Part shown: piece after piece, positions 16,091 through 25,528 of the stretch
Numbering within the stretch: position 1 is the first letter of the stretch
How the letters are laid out: each line of letters opens with the position of its first letter
Notes under the pieces: generated by a model
Database searches by the model: none
The model's input: only the letters and a program-made list of their open reading frames with translations
What the model was told of the DNA's origin: nothing
Assembly (NCBI RefSeq): GCF_013131805.1
Contig: NZ_JABJRC010000002.1
Location: forward strand, 620,001-684,000
Source of the DNA: Kribbella sandramycini
Lineage (GTDB): Bacteria > Actinomycetota > Actinomycetes > Propionibacteriales > Kribbellaceae
Length of the DNA: 64,000 nt
Direction of reading: 5' to 3'
Position numbers and translations under genes: made by a program

Positions 16091-18691
16091 ATGCCCGGCA
16101 GTACCGACCTGCGGGTCGTGATGGTGGTCGCAACTGACGTCGCCCACGACAGCCGCGTCCGCAACGAGGCCGCGGCGCTGGCCGGGACCGGAGCGCAGGT
16201 GACCGTGCTCGGTGTCGCAGCCGACGGTTTGCCGTCCAAGGAGGCCGTCGGGGGCGCAACGATCGTGCGGGTCGCGGTGCCGTACCCGCTGCGGGAGGAG
16301 CGCGAACGGAGCCGCAAGGCGCGCCGGGACTGGCGCCCACCGCTGGTCGGCTACCGGCACCGTTCGACGTACGCCGCCCGCGACCAGCGGATTCGTGCCG
16401 CGCTGATGGAGATCAAGGCAGACTCGGGCACCGCGATCCGGCGGCTGAGGTCCGGTCAAGGCAACCTGCTGACGTTCAAGGCCGGCGTCGCCGCTCGACT
16501 GCTCCGCAGGGCGCGCTGGCAGGTGGCACAGCGGGCGGCCTTGGCGCGCAGGCGCATCGGCACGGCGACCGACAAGGCGTTCAAGTCCGGCTGGCGGGCG
16601 TACGACGGAATGGCCGAGCGGCTGCCCTGGCCGGTGCCATGGCGCACGCTGTATCCGGAGGCGCTCGACCTGGAGACGGCGTTCGGTGAGCTGATCGATT
16701 GCCTGGAGCCGGATGTCGTGCACGCACACACCGTGCACGTGATCGGTGTCGCGGTTCGCGCCGCCGGTCGCGCGAAGCTCCGCGGCCACGACCTCGATGT
16801 CGTTTACGACGCCCACGAGTACGTCGCCGGGCTGCCCCGGTACGGCCCTCGGGCCCGGCGATCCGTCGCGGCCTGGGCGAAGCACGAGGCGGAGTACATC
16901 GAAGCCGTCGACCGGGTGATCACGAGCAGCTCGGCGATCGCCACCCGGCTGCAACGCGAGCACCGGCTGCGGCGCGAGCCGGCCGTCGTGATGAGCTCTG
17001 CTGATCCTGTTGCGGTTCCGCTCGAGGTGCCCGACATCCGGGGACGAATCGGCCTGGCGCCCGACGTGCCGCTGCTGGCCTACAGCGGCGGCGTGACCCA
17101 CTCCCGAGGTCTGCAGACCGCCGTTCAGGCGCTGGTCGACCTGCCGGATGCGCATCTGGCCGTCATCTGCGTGCCGGCGGTCGCGGCCCCTGCAGTCCGC
17201 GCACTGCAGGTACAGGCATCCCAGGTCGGCGCCGGCGACAGGTTGCACTGCCTGGATCCGGTCCGGCCGGAGGAGGTAGTCGCATTCCTGCGCACCGCCG
17301 ACATCGGCCTGATTCCCAGCCTGCGTAGCCCGAGTGACGAACTGGTGCTGCCGGCCAAGCTCTTCGAGTACGCCGTTGCGGGCTTGCCGGTGGTCGTCAG
17401 CGACATGCCGAGCCTGAAAGAACTCGTCGAGCGGACACGGATCGGCCAGGTCTTCGTCGCGGCCGACGCCAACGATCTGGTGGCAAAGGTCAGGTCCGTG
17501 CTCGGCGATCTGGCCGGTTACCGCGAGCAGGTCGCTGCCCCCTCCTGGCAGGACTTCCGGTGGTCCGGGCAGGCGACGAAGCTGCGTGCCCTGTACGCCG
17601 ACCTGACCGGTCGGCGGGTCGACGTCGCCGCCGAGGACCCCGCGAAGACCGAACGGCACCTGTTGATCGGACCGTTGAACAGCGCCGGCCAGGCCTACCA
17701 GTGGGCGACCGCAGCCGAGCGCAACCTCAAGGGCATCACGGCGGAGTCACTGTCGATCCGCAGCGCCGCGTTCCGCTTCCCGGTGCACCGCAGCGCGACC
17801 GAGGAGCAGTACCGCTCCGACCTGCGGTGGCAACTGGACCTGACCGGGCAGGTGCTGCGCGATGTCACCCACGTGATCTTCGAGGCCGGCCGGACGATGT
17901 TCGGCGCGGTCCGCGGGCAGGTGTGGACCGCCGAGGTACCGGTCCTCGAAGCGGCCGGGATCAGGCACGCGGTGCTGTTCCACGGTTCGGAGATTCGTGA
18001 CCCCGCCCGGCACCGGGAGCGCCATCGCCACTCGCCGTTCCGGAACCCGGACGACGAGCTGACTCACCGGCTGCAGACGGCCAACGACATGCTCCGCCGC
18101 CACCTGGTGAGCTACCAGGGCCCGGTCTTCGTCTCCACACCGGACCTGCTGGAGTTCGTGGACAACGGCATCTGGCTCCCGCTGGCGCTCGACGTCGAGG
18201 GCTTCGCATCGAACCGTCCGGTGCTCGATCGCAAGGTCCCCGTGGTTCTGCACGCTCCGACCTCGGGTGCGCTGAAGGGCTCGTCGTACATCGATCCGGT
18301 ACTGACCGGCCTGGACGCGCGTGGTCTGATCAAGTACCAGCGGGTGCAGAACGTCGCGCATGCGGAACTGACCGAGATGGTGCGGAACGCCGACATCGTC
18401 GTCGAGCAGTTGCTGCTCGGCCTGTACGGCGTATCCGCCTGTGAGGCGATGGCCGCCGGGCGAGTCACCGTGGGATACGTCCCGGACCGGATCCGGAAGC
18501 TGTTGCCCTTGGACCTGCCGATCGTGGAAGCAACGCCGGAGAATCTGGCCGAGGTGATCGAGCGGCTCGTCCACGAACGTGACGGGGCCCGGAAGATCGC
18601 CGCCGCCGGGCCGCGCTACGTCCGGGAGTTGCACGACGGACGCAGGTCGGCCGCGGCGCTGCTGCCGTTCCTCGACGGTGAGCTCGCGTAA
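16091..18691 (+). CDS. Two-module glycosyltransferase (GT4-like plus second GT-B-like module)
   Basis: 866 residues. Residues 1-~520 are paralogous to the preceding protein: 'VVYDAHEYVAGLPRYG', 'LLAYSGGVTHSRGLQTAV', 'LPAKLFEYAVAGLPVV'. After a short linker, residues ~545-866 form a second glycosyltransferase-like unit ('HLLIGPLNSAGQAYQW', 'VVLHAPTSGALKGSSYIDP', 'QLLLGLYGVSACEAMAAG'). ATG 16091 is preferred to 16064 because AGGAGA lies 4-5 nt before it. It probably shares an operon with the first enzyme. A bifunctional enzyme making a two-step glycan extension is the simplest reading, but it is inference. Confidence 0.85.
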   Translation: MPGSTDLRVVMVVATDVAHDSRVRNEAAALAGTGAQVTVLGVAADGLPSKEAVGGATIVRVAVPYPLREERERSRKARRDWRPPLVGYRHRSTYAARDQRIRAALMEIKADSGTAIRRLRSGQGNLLTFKAGVAARLLRRARWQVAQRAALARRRIGTATDKAFKSGWRAYDGMAERLPWPVPWRTLYPEALDLETAFGELIDCLEPDVVHAHTVHVIGVAVRAAGRAKLRGHDLDVVYDAHEYVAGLPRYGPRARRSVAAWAKHEAEYIEAVDRVITSSSAIATRLQREHRLRREPAVVMSSADPVAVPLEVPDIRGRIGLAPDVPLLAYSGGVTHSRGLQTAVQALVDLPDAHLAVICVPAVAAPAVRALQVQASQVGAGDRLHCLDPVRPEEVVAFLRTADIGLIPSLRSPSDELVLPAKLFEYAVAGLPVVVSDMPSLKELVERTRIGQVFVAADANDLVAKVRSVLGDLAGYREQVAAPSWQDFRWSGQATKLRALYADLTGRRVDVAAEDPAKTERHLLIGPLNSAGQAYQWATAAERNLKGITAESLSIRSAAFRFPVHRSATEEQYRSDLRWQLDLTGQVLRDVTHVIFEAGRTMFGAVRGQVWTAEVPVLEAAGIRHAVLFHGSEIRDPARHRERHRHSPFRNPDDELTHRLQTANDMLRRHLVSYQGPVFVSTPDLLEFVDNGIWLPLALDVEGFASNRPVLDRKVPVVLHAPTSGALKGSSYIDPVLTGLDARGLIKYQRVQNVAHAELTEMVRNADIVVEQLLLGLYGVSACEAMAAGRVTVGYVPDRIRKLLPLDLPIVEATPENLAEVIERLVHERDGARKIAAAGPRYVRELHDGRRSAAALLPFLDGELA

Positions 18692-18772
18692 CGCAGGCGA
18701 TCCGGGCAGCGTTGGAGGTTTGCTCCGGGTTTCGGCCCGAGGGTCTTTGACAACGGTGGGAGGATGCCTTCT

Positions 18773-19756
18773 ATGGCGATGACAGCACAGGTGAAGTCCG
18801 AACTGACCAGTATCCAGGTGACGAAACCCTGCTGCCGCAAGGCGGAGGTCTCGTCGGTACTGCGCTTCGCGGGCGGTCTGCACCTGGTCTCCGGCCGGAT
18901 CGTCGTCGAGGCCGAGCTGGACAGCGGCGCCGCGGCGCGCCGGTTGCGCAAGGACATCGCCGAGATCTTCGGCCACCCGTCGGATGTCGTCGTCATCTCC
19001 CCGTCGGGGATCCGCAAGCAGACGAAGTACGTCGTCCGCGTCGTGCGCGACGGTGACGCGCTGGCCCGGCAGACCGGCCTGGTCGACAACCGGGGCCGTC
19101 CGGTCCGCGGTCTGCCGCCGGCCGTCGTGTCGGGCGCCTCGTGTGACGCGGTGGCGGCCTGGCGCGGCGCCTTCCTGGCGCACGGCTCGCTGACCGAGCC
19201 CGGGCGGTCGTCGTCCCTGGAGGTCACCTGCCCGGGGCCGGAGGCGGCGCTCGCGCTCGTCGGCGCGGCCCGGCGGCTGGGGATCGGCTCGAAGGCCCGC
19301 GAGGTGCGTAACGTCGACCGCGTGGTGATCCGGGACGGCGACGCGATCGGCGCGCTGCTGACCCGGCTCGGGGCGCACGAGTCCGTCCTCGCCTGGGAGG
19401 AGCGCCGGATGCGCCGCGAGGTTCGCGCCACGGCGAACCGGCTGGCCAACTTCGACGACGCGAACCTGCGCCGCTCGGCGCGTGCCGCGGTCGCGGCCGG
19501 CGCCCGGGTCGAGCGCGCGCTGGAGATCCTGGGCGACGACGTCCCCGATCACCTGCAGGTCGCGGGCAAGCTGCGGCTGGAGCACAAGCAGGCCAGCCTC
19601 GAAGAGCTCGGCCAGCTGCACGAGCCGGCGCTGACGAAGGACGCTGTCGCCGGCCGGATCCGCCGCCTGCTGGCGATGGCCGACAAGCGCGCCTCCGATC
19701 TCGGCATCCCGAACACCGAGGCGAACCTGACGCCGGAGATGCTCGACCCGGCCTGA
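18773..19756 (+). CDS. whiA: DNA-binding protein WhiA
   Basis: 327-residue WhiA, the sporulation/division regulator that in Streptomyces acts with WhiB; homologues occur in non-sporulating Gram-positives. The N-terminal part is LAGLIDADG-like ('[18 protein letters not shown]', '[18 protein letters not shown]') and the C-terminal region (~240-327) holds the helix-turn-helix ('[19 protein letters not shown]'). ATG 18773 is chosen over 18764 because GGGAGG has proper spacing only to it and 'MAMTAQVK' matches known WhiA N-termini. It is detached from yvcK by the glycosyltransferase block, so it needs its own promoter. Confidence 0.96.
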   Translation: MAMTAQVKSELTSIQVTKPCCRKAEVSSVLRFAGGLHLVSGRIVVEAELDSGAAARRLRKDIAEIFGHPSDVVVISPSGIRKQTKYVVRVVRDGDALARQTGLVDNRGRPVRGLPPAVVSGASCDAVAAWRGAFLAHGSLTEPGRSSSLEVTCPGPEAALALVGAARRLGIGSKAREVRNVDRVVIRDGDAIGALLTRLGAHESVLAWEERRMRREVRATANRLANFDDANLRRSARAAVAAGARVERALEILGDDVPDHLQVAGKLRLEHKQASLEELGQLHEPALTKDAVAGRIRRLLAMADKRASDLGIPNTEANLTPEMLDPA

Positions 19757-19790
19757 GCAGCACCTGCCGGCCAACTGGTATTCATCGATT

Positions 19791-20965
<1,175 letters not shown>

Positions 20966-20985
20966 CGATCCTCTGAAACCCGTCA

Positions 20986-21023
20986 CGTCCGGGGAACCGC
21001 GGTCCGCCCCGGTTCTCCGGACG
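20986..21023 (+). terminator. Intercistronic hairpin between gap and pgk
   Basis: Arms cgtccggggaaccg and cggttctccggacg pair over 14 positions with one G-T. The loop is 10 nt. It lies in the 77-nt gap-pgk spacer and could be a partial terminator or an RNA-processing/stability element that raises gap over pgk. Confidence 0.55.
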
Positions 21024-21042
21024 TTGTCATGAAAGAAGCTCA

Positions 21043-22236
21043 ATGAAGACCATCGAAGATCTCGGCGACGTCGCCGGTCTCCGCGTGCTGGTGCGCTCCG
21101 ACCTGAACGTCCCGATCAAGGACGAGGTGATCGGCGACGACGGCCGGATCCGCGCCTCGCTGCCGACGCTGGTGCGGCTGGCCAAGGCCGGCGCCAAGGT
21201 GATCGTCACCGCGCACCTCGGCCGCCCCAAGGGCGAGCCGAACCCGGCGTACACGCTGGCCCCGGTCGCCAAGCGGCTCGGTGAGCTGCTGCAGCCCGAG
21301 GGCATCACCGTGCACTTCGCCAAGGACGTCACCGGCGACGACGCGCAGTCCCTCGTGCAGGACCTGGACGAGGGCGAGGTGCTGCTGCTCGAGAACGTCC
21401 GGTACGACGCTCGCGAGGAGAGCAAGGACGAGGCGCAGCGCGACCAGCTGGCCGACGAGCTGTCCGCGCTGGCCGACGTCTTCGTCAGCGACGGCTTCGG
21501 CGTCGTGCACCGTAAGCAGGCCAGCGTGTACGACGTCGCCCGCAAGCTCCCGCACGCGGCCGGCGGCCTGGTGCTGGCCGAGGTCGACGTGCTGAAGAAG
21601 CTGACCGAGGAGCCCGCGCGGCCGTACGTCGTCGTCCTCGGCGGCGCCAAGGTCTCGGACAAGCTGGCCGTGATCGACAACCTGCTGGCCAAGGCCGACA
21701 AGCTGCTGATCGGCGGCGGCATGGTCTTCACCTTCCTCAAGGCCCAGGGCCACGAGGTCGGCAAGAGCCTGCTCGAGGAGGACCAGCTGGACGTCGTCCG
21801 CGGTTATCTCAAGGAGGCCGGCGACAAGATTGTGCTGCCGACCGACATCGTGGTCGCCCCGGAGTTCAAGGCCGACGCGCCCGCCACGGTCGTCGCCGCC
21901 GACGCGATCCCGGCCGACCAGCTCGGGCTGGACATCGGCCCGGAGTCCGCGAAGGCGTTCGCCGCCGAGGTCGCCGCCGCGCAGACGGTGTTCTGGAACG
22001 GCCCGATGGGCGTGTTCGAGATGTCTGCGTTCGCGGGCGGAACCAAGGCCGTCGCGAGTGCGTTGACCGAGGTGACTGGCCTGAGTGTCGTCGGTGGCGG
22101 TGACTCCGCTGCGGCCGTCCGGCAGCTAGGCTTCGCCGACGATGCGTTCGGCCACATCTCCACCGGTGGCGGCGCATCCCTCGAGTACCTGGAGGGCAAG
22201 GAGCTCCCGGGACTCGCCGTACTGGAAGAGGACTGA
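21043..22236 (+). CDS. pgk: Phosphoglycerate kinase
   Basis: 397-residue monomeric PGK that transfers the acyl phosphate of 1,3-bisphosphoglycerate to ADP. N-domain substrate-binding '[10 protein letters not shown]' and 'TAHLGRPKG' are present. The C-domain nucleotide-binding segments are '[12 protein letters not shown]' and the terminal '[11 protein letters not shown]' and '[13 protein letters not shown]'. Length is standard. The start ATG follows GAAAGAAG. tpiA begins 4 nt after its stop. Confidence 0.97.
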   Translation: MKTIEDLGDVAGLRVLVRSDLNVPIKDEVIGDDGRIRASLPTLVRLAKAGAKVIVTAHLGRPKGEPNPAYTLAPVAKRLGELLQPEGITVHFAKDVTGDDAQSLVQDLDEGEVLLLENVRYDAREESKDEAQRDQLADELSALADVFVSDGFGVVHRKQASVYDVARKLPHAAGGLVLAEVDVLKKLTEEPARPYVVVLGGAKVSDKLAVIDNLLAKADKLLIGGGMVFTFLKAQGHEVGKSLLEEDQLDVVRGYLKEAGDKIVLPTDIVVAPEFKADAPATVVAADAIPADQLGLDIGPESAKAFAAEVAAAQTVFWNGPMGVFEMSAFAGGTKAVASALTEVTGLSVVGGGDSAAAVRQLGFADDAFGHISTGGGASLEYLEGKELPGLAVLEED

Positions 22237-22240
22237 CGAG

Positions 22241-23047
22241 ATGGCAGAAGCTGCCCGTACGCCCTTGATGGCGGGCAACTGGAAGATGAACCTCAACCAC
22301 GTTGAGGCCGTCCACCTGTTGCAGAAGCTGTCGTGGACGCTGCAGGACAAGAAGCACGACTTCGAGCGCGTCGAGGTGGCGGTGCTGCCGCCGTTCACCG
22401 ACATCCGCAGCGTGCAGACGCTCGTCGACGGCGACCGGATGAAGATCAAGTACGGCGCCCAGGACGTCTCCACCAAGGAGTCCGGCGCCTACACCGGCGA
22501 GATCTCGGCGGCGATGCTGAGCAAACTCGGCTGCACCTACGTGCTGACCGGGCACTCGGAGCGCCGGCAGTACCACGGCGAGGACGACGCGCTGGTCAAC
22601 GCCAAGACCGCGAAGGCGCTCGAGGCGGGCCTGATCCCGATCATGTGCGTCGGCGAGGGGCTCGAGGTCCGCAAGGAGAACGGCCAGGTCGAGCATGTGC
22701 TGGCCCAGGTCGACGCGGGGCTGGCCGGTCTGAAGCAGGACGACGTCCGCAAGCTGGTGATCGCCTACGAGCCGGTCTGGGCGATCGGGACCGGCGAGGT
22801 CGCCACGCCCGAGGACGCGCAGGAGGTGAACTCCGCCATCCGCGCGCGGATCGAGGAGACGATTTCACCCTCGGTCGCCGACTCGGTACGGATTCTTTAC
22901 GGCGGATCGGTGAAGATGGCCAGCGCAGGTGGCATCATGGCCCAACCGGATGTCGACGGCTGTCTCGTTGGGGGTGCGAGCCTCCAGGTGGACGAGTTCG
23001 CCGGCATCTGCCGTTACCTGGACCTTCAGTTAGGCTACTCCTCGTGA
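22241..23047 (+). CDS. tpiA: Triosephosphate isomerase
   Basis: 268-residue TIM-barrel enzyme that interconverts dihydroxyacetone phosphate and glyceraldehyde 3-phosphate. Catalytic residues are Lys15 (GNWKMN), His105 (TGHSERR) and Glu177 ([10 protein letters not shown]); the phosphate-binding 'YGGSVK' is near the end. ATG 22241 follows GAAGAGGA inside the pgk 3' end and gives the standard N-terminus; an earlier in-frame start lies within pgk. It overlaps secG by 4 nt (GTGA). Confidence 0.97.
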   Translation: MAEAARTPLMAGNWKMNLNHVEAVHLLQKLSWTLQDKKHDFERVEVAVLPPFTDIRSVQTLVDGDRMKIKYGAQDVSTKESGAYTGEISAAMLSKLGCTYVLTGHSERRQYHGEDDALVNAKTAKALEAGLIPIMCVGEGLEVRKENGQVEHVLAQVDAGLAGLKQDDVRKLVIAYEPVWAIGTGEVATPEDAQEVNSAIRARIEETISPSVADSVRILYGGSVKMASAGGIMAQPDVDGCLVGGASLQVDEFAGICRYLDLQLGYSS

Positions 23048-23277
23048 TTCTCGCTTTCTCGATCGTAGTGATCGTCTGCAGCCTCATCCTCACGCTCCTC
23101 GTGCTGCTGCACAAAGGCCGTGGCGGTGGTCTCTCGGATCTGTTCGGTGGCGGTGTGTCGTCCAGCCTGGGCGGCTCGTCGGTGGCCGAGCGGAACCTGG
23201 ACCGCATCACGATCGGCGTCGGCCTGATCTGGTTCGCCGCCATCGTGGCCCTCGGCCTGCTCTACAAAATCGGCTGA
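23044..23277 (+). CDS. secG: Preprotein translocase subunit SecG
   Basis: 77-residue SecG, the small non-essential partner of SecY/SecE. Two membrane helices are visible: ~2-21 ([18 protein letters not shown]) and ~53-75 ([17 protein letters not shown]). Between them is the typical Gly/Ser loop with '[13 protein letters not shown]'. The GTG start overlaps the tpiA stop by 4 nt, a coupling conserved in actinobacteria. Confidence 0.93.
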   Translation: MILAFSIVVIVCSLILTLLVLLHKGRGGGLSDLFGGGVSSSLGGSSVAERNLDRITIGVGLIWFAAIVALGLLYKIG

Positions 23278-23293
23278 GGGGGAGTAGGTTCCC

Positions 23294-23653
23294 GTGGCTG
23301 GTGGTGGTAGTGCTATTCGCGGCAGCCGGGTCGGCGCCGGACCGATGGGCGAGGCGGAGCGCGGCGACACCGCGCCCCGGCAGCGCGTCGTGTTCTTCTG
23401 CGCCAACGGGCACGAGACGGCGACGGTGTTCGCCGTCGACGCCGCCGTCCCGGAGGCGTGGGACTGTCCGCGGTGCGGTCTACCGACCAGCACCGATGTG
23501 AACAACCCGCCGCCGCCGACGAAGATCGAGCCCTACAAGACCCACCTGGCCTACGTGAAGGAGCGGCGCTCCGAATCGGAGGCGGCCGAGATCCTCGAAG
23601 AGGCCCTGGAGAAGCTCCGCGCGCGGCGTGCCCGCGGCGAAGTCATCTTCTGA
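23294..23653 (+). CDS. rbpA: RNA polymerase-binding protein RbpA
   Basis: 119-residue RbpA, which binds the principal sigma factor and RNA polymerase, stabilises the open complex and affects rifampicin tolerance. The core 'RVVFFCANGHETATVFA' and 'WDCPRCGLP' form the RbpA core with four cysteine/histidine positions. The basic linker and the C-terminal sigma-interacting helix ('KERRSESEAAEILEEALEKL') follow. GTG start at 23294, 16 nt after secG, with a GAGGGGGAG site. It is last in the operon and is followed by a hairpin. Confidence 0.95.
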   Translation: MAGGGSAIRGSRVGAGPMGEAERGDTAPRQRVVFFCANGHETATVFAVDAAVPEAWDCPRCGLPTSTDVNNPPPPTKIEPYKTHLAYVKERRSESEAAEILEEALEKLRARRARGEVIF

Positions 23654-23668
23654 ATCAGCGCGACCCGG

Positions 23669-23697
23669 CCCGGATCGGCCCTTGTGGCCGGTCCGGG
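23669..23697 (+). terminator. Hairpin terminator after rbpA
   Basis: A 12-bp stem (cccggatcggcc with ggccggtccggg, one G-T pair) and loop cttgt, 15 nt after the rbpA stop, followed by a T/G-rich stretch. Confidence 0.7.
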
Positions 23698-23731
23698 TTG
23701 TCGCGTTGTGTGCGGGCGTTCTGACTCCTAG

Positions 23732-23737
23732 TAGGGT
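23732..23737 (+). promoter_or_regulatory. Leaderless -10 box (TAGGGT, 6 nt before ATG)
   Basis: TAGGGT, then 6 nt, then the ATG of the SMP-30-like gene; no ribosome site. Identical in hexamer and spacing to the uvrC promoter. Confidence 0.6.
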
Positions 23738-23743
23738 CGGTGC

Positions 23744-24730
23744 ATGAAGCCTTCGATCGCGCCCGTCCGCTGGACTCCGCCGCCCGCCGATCCCGTCCGG
23801 CACCCGTCCGGCTTCGACGTCACGACGGTCGCCGTCCCCGGGCTCGGCCCCGAAGACGCGCTGATCGACGCCGACGGCAGCGTCCTGACCGGCTTGAACG
23901 ACGGCCGCATCCTGCGCGTCGGCGCCGACGGTACGACGATCGCCACCCTCGCCGACACCGGCGGCCGCCCACTCGGCCTGGAGTGGCTGCCCGACGGCAA
24001 GATCCTGATCTGCGACGCCAACCGCGGTCTACTCACCCTCGACCAGGCCGGCCGCATCGCGACCCTGCTGACGGCGGTCGACGGCGTCCCGCTGCGCTTC
24101 TGCAACAACGCCGCCGTCACCCCCGACGGCACCATCTACTTCACCGACTCGTCGACCCGCTTCAGCTTCGAACACTGGAAGGCCGACCTCCTCGAGCACT
24201 CCGCGACCGGGAGCCTCTACCGCCGTACCCCCGACGGCGCCGTCACCCGCCTGGCCGCCAACCGAGCCTTCCCCAACGGCGTGGCCCTCAGCGCCGACGC
24301 CACCACCGTCTACTGGGCCGAAACCGCCGCATACGCCGTCTACCAACTCGACCTGACCACCCCGGACGCCGAGCCGGCCCTCCTGACCCGAATCCCCGGC
24401 CTCCCCGACAACATCTCCACCGGCTCCGACGGCCTCATCTGGGTCACCCTGGGCTCCCCTCGCAACACCCTCCTGGACGCCCTGCTCCCGAAACCCCCAC
24501 TCCTCCGCAAACTCGTCTGGGCCCTCCCCGACGCCCTCCAGCCCAAACCCGCCGACATCATCGAGATCCAGGCCTACACCGAATCCGGCGACCTCATCCA
24601 CGACCTCCGCGCCAAACACCCCGACTTCCGCATGCCCACCGGCGTCCGCGAACGCAACGGCACCGTCTGGCTCTCCAGCATTGGCACCACAACCCTGGCA
24701 ACCTTCCCCACGCCGAAGACCGCTAGCTGA
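23744..24730 (+). CDS. SMP-30/strictosidine synthase-like beta-propeller protein
   Basis: 328-residue six-bladed propeller of the SMP-30/gluconolactonase/strictosidine-synthase-like superfamily. Recurrent blade strands are visible ('DALIDADGSVLTG', 'LEWLPDGKILICD', 'NAAVTPDGTIYFTD', 'NGVALSADATTVYW', 'ISTGSDGLIWV'). The fourth to sixth match the metal-site-containing repeats of this fold. Many members hydrolyse lactones or esters; the substrate here is unknown. There is no signal peptide. The start is fixed by the leaderless promoter. Its last 8 nt overlap the stop of the convergent dioxygenase gene. Confidence 0.82.
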   Translation: MKPSIAPVRWTPPPADPVRHPSGFDVTTVAVPGLGPEDALIDADGSVLTGLNDGRILRVGADGTTIATLADTGGRPLGLEWLPDGKILICDANRGLLTLDQAGRIATLLTAVDGVPLRFCNNAAVTPDGTIYFTDSSTRFSFEHWKADLLEHSATGSLYRRTPDGAVTRLAANRAFPNGVALSADATTVYWAETAAYAVYQLDLTTPDAEPALLTRIPGLPDNISTGSDGLIWVTLGSPRNTLLDALLPKPPLLRKLVWALPDALQPKPADIIEIQAYTESGDLIHDLRAKHPDFRMPTGVRERNGTVWLSSIGTTTLATFPTPKTAS

Positions 24731-25499
24731 TCTGCCAGGAGCGTTTGGAGAGGCCGTACCAGAAGCCGTCGACGACGGTTCGGGCGGTGGCGAGGTGAGT
24801 GGCGGCGCCGAGGGTGACGAAGAGTGGGGCGAAGTGTTCGGTGCGGGGGTGGGCGAGGGTGGCGGCGGGGGCTTTGTGGAGGAAGTCGAGGAGGGCGTCG
24901 ACGTTCTGGGTGGCGAGGGTTTCGCGGGTCCAGGCGTCGAACTCGGCGGACCAGGTGGGGGCGGGGGCGTCGGCGCCGGCGGCGAAGTTCATCTCGCGCA
25001 GGTTGTGGGTGGTGAAACCGCTGCCGACGATCAGGACGCCCTGATCGCGCAGCGGGGCGAGTTTCTGGCCCAGGCGGAACAGCTCGGTGGGGTCGAGGGT
25101 GGGCATCGAGACCTGGAGGACGGGGATGTCGGCGTCCGGGTACATCTCCTTCAGCGGGACGTACGCGCCGTGGTCCAGACCGCGGTTCGGGTCGTCGTAG
25201 ACGGGCGTGCCGGGGGAGTGCAGCAGTTTGCGGACCTGGTCGGCGAGCTCGGGTGCGCCCGGAGCGGCGTACTGGACTTCGTAGTAGCGCTGCGGGAAGC
25301 CGTAGAAGTCGTAGAGCAGCGGCACGGTGGAGGTGGCGGCCAGCGTGAGCGGGGCGGCCTCCCAGTGCGCGGAGACGATCAGGATCGCGGTCGGGCGGGC
25401 GAGCCCGGCCGAGACCGCCGCCAGTTCGGAAGTCCAGCGGCGGTCGTCGGCCAGCGGGGGAGCGCCATGGCTCAGGTACAGCACCGGTGTCGAAGTCAT
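24723..25499 (-). CDS. Class III extradiol ring-cleavage dioxygenase (LigB/DODA type)
   Basis: 258-residue non-haem iron dioxygenase of the YgiD/DOPA 4,5-dioxygenase group, acting on catechol-type rings. Candidate metal and catalytic histidines are in 'YLSHGAPPL', 'IVSAHWEA', 'GLDHGAYVPL' and 'TEHFAPLFV'; this order is characteristic of the family. The gene is preceded by an AT-rich pair of inverted repeats that overlap its probable -10 (TATATT, 9 nt before ATG). Only 29 nt separate it from the upstream BCCT gene. The physiological substrate is unknown. Confidence 0.85.
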   Translation of the reverse strand: MTSTPVLYLSHGAPPLADDRRWTSELAAVSAGLARPTAILIVSAHWEAAPLTLAATSTVPLLYDFYGFPQRYYEVQYAAPGAPELADQVRKLLHSPGTPVYDDPNRGLDHGAYVPLKEMYPDADIPVLQVSMPTLDPTELFRLGQKLAPLRDQGVLIVGSGFTTHNLREMNFAAGADAPAPTWSAEFDAWTRETLATQNVDALLDFLHKAPAATLAHPRTEHFAPLFVTLGAATHLATARTVVDGFWYGLSKRSWQIS

Positions 25500-25502
25500 A
25501 CC

Positions 25503-25527
25503 CTCAACAATATAGTTGAGAACTCAA
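25503..25527 (-). promoter_or_regulatory. Double inverted-repeat operator upstream of the dioxygenase gene
   Basis: Two overlapping inverted repeats, ctcaac-6-gttgag (25503-25520) and ttgag-2-ctcaa (25516-25527), in an AT-rich island that stands out from the ~70% GC background. They cover the expected promoter of the dioxygenase gene. The TTGAG/CTCAA half-sites recall MarR-type operators. No adjacent regulator gene is present. Confidence 0.55.
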
Positions 25528-25528
25528 T

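Noticed and set aside
18747-18752. TTGACA as the -35 of whiA
   Set aside because: A 17-nt spacer would place the -10 on the start codon, where the bases do not fit; the match is probably chance.
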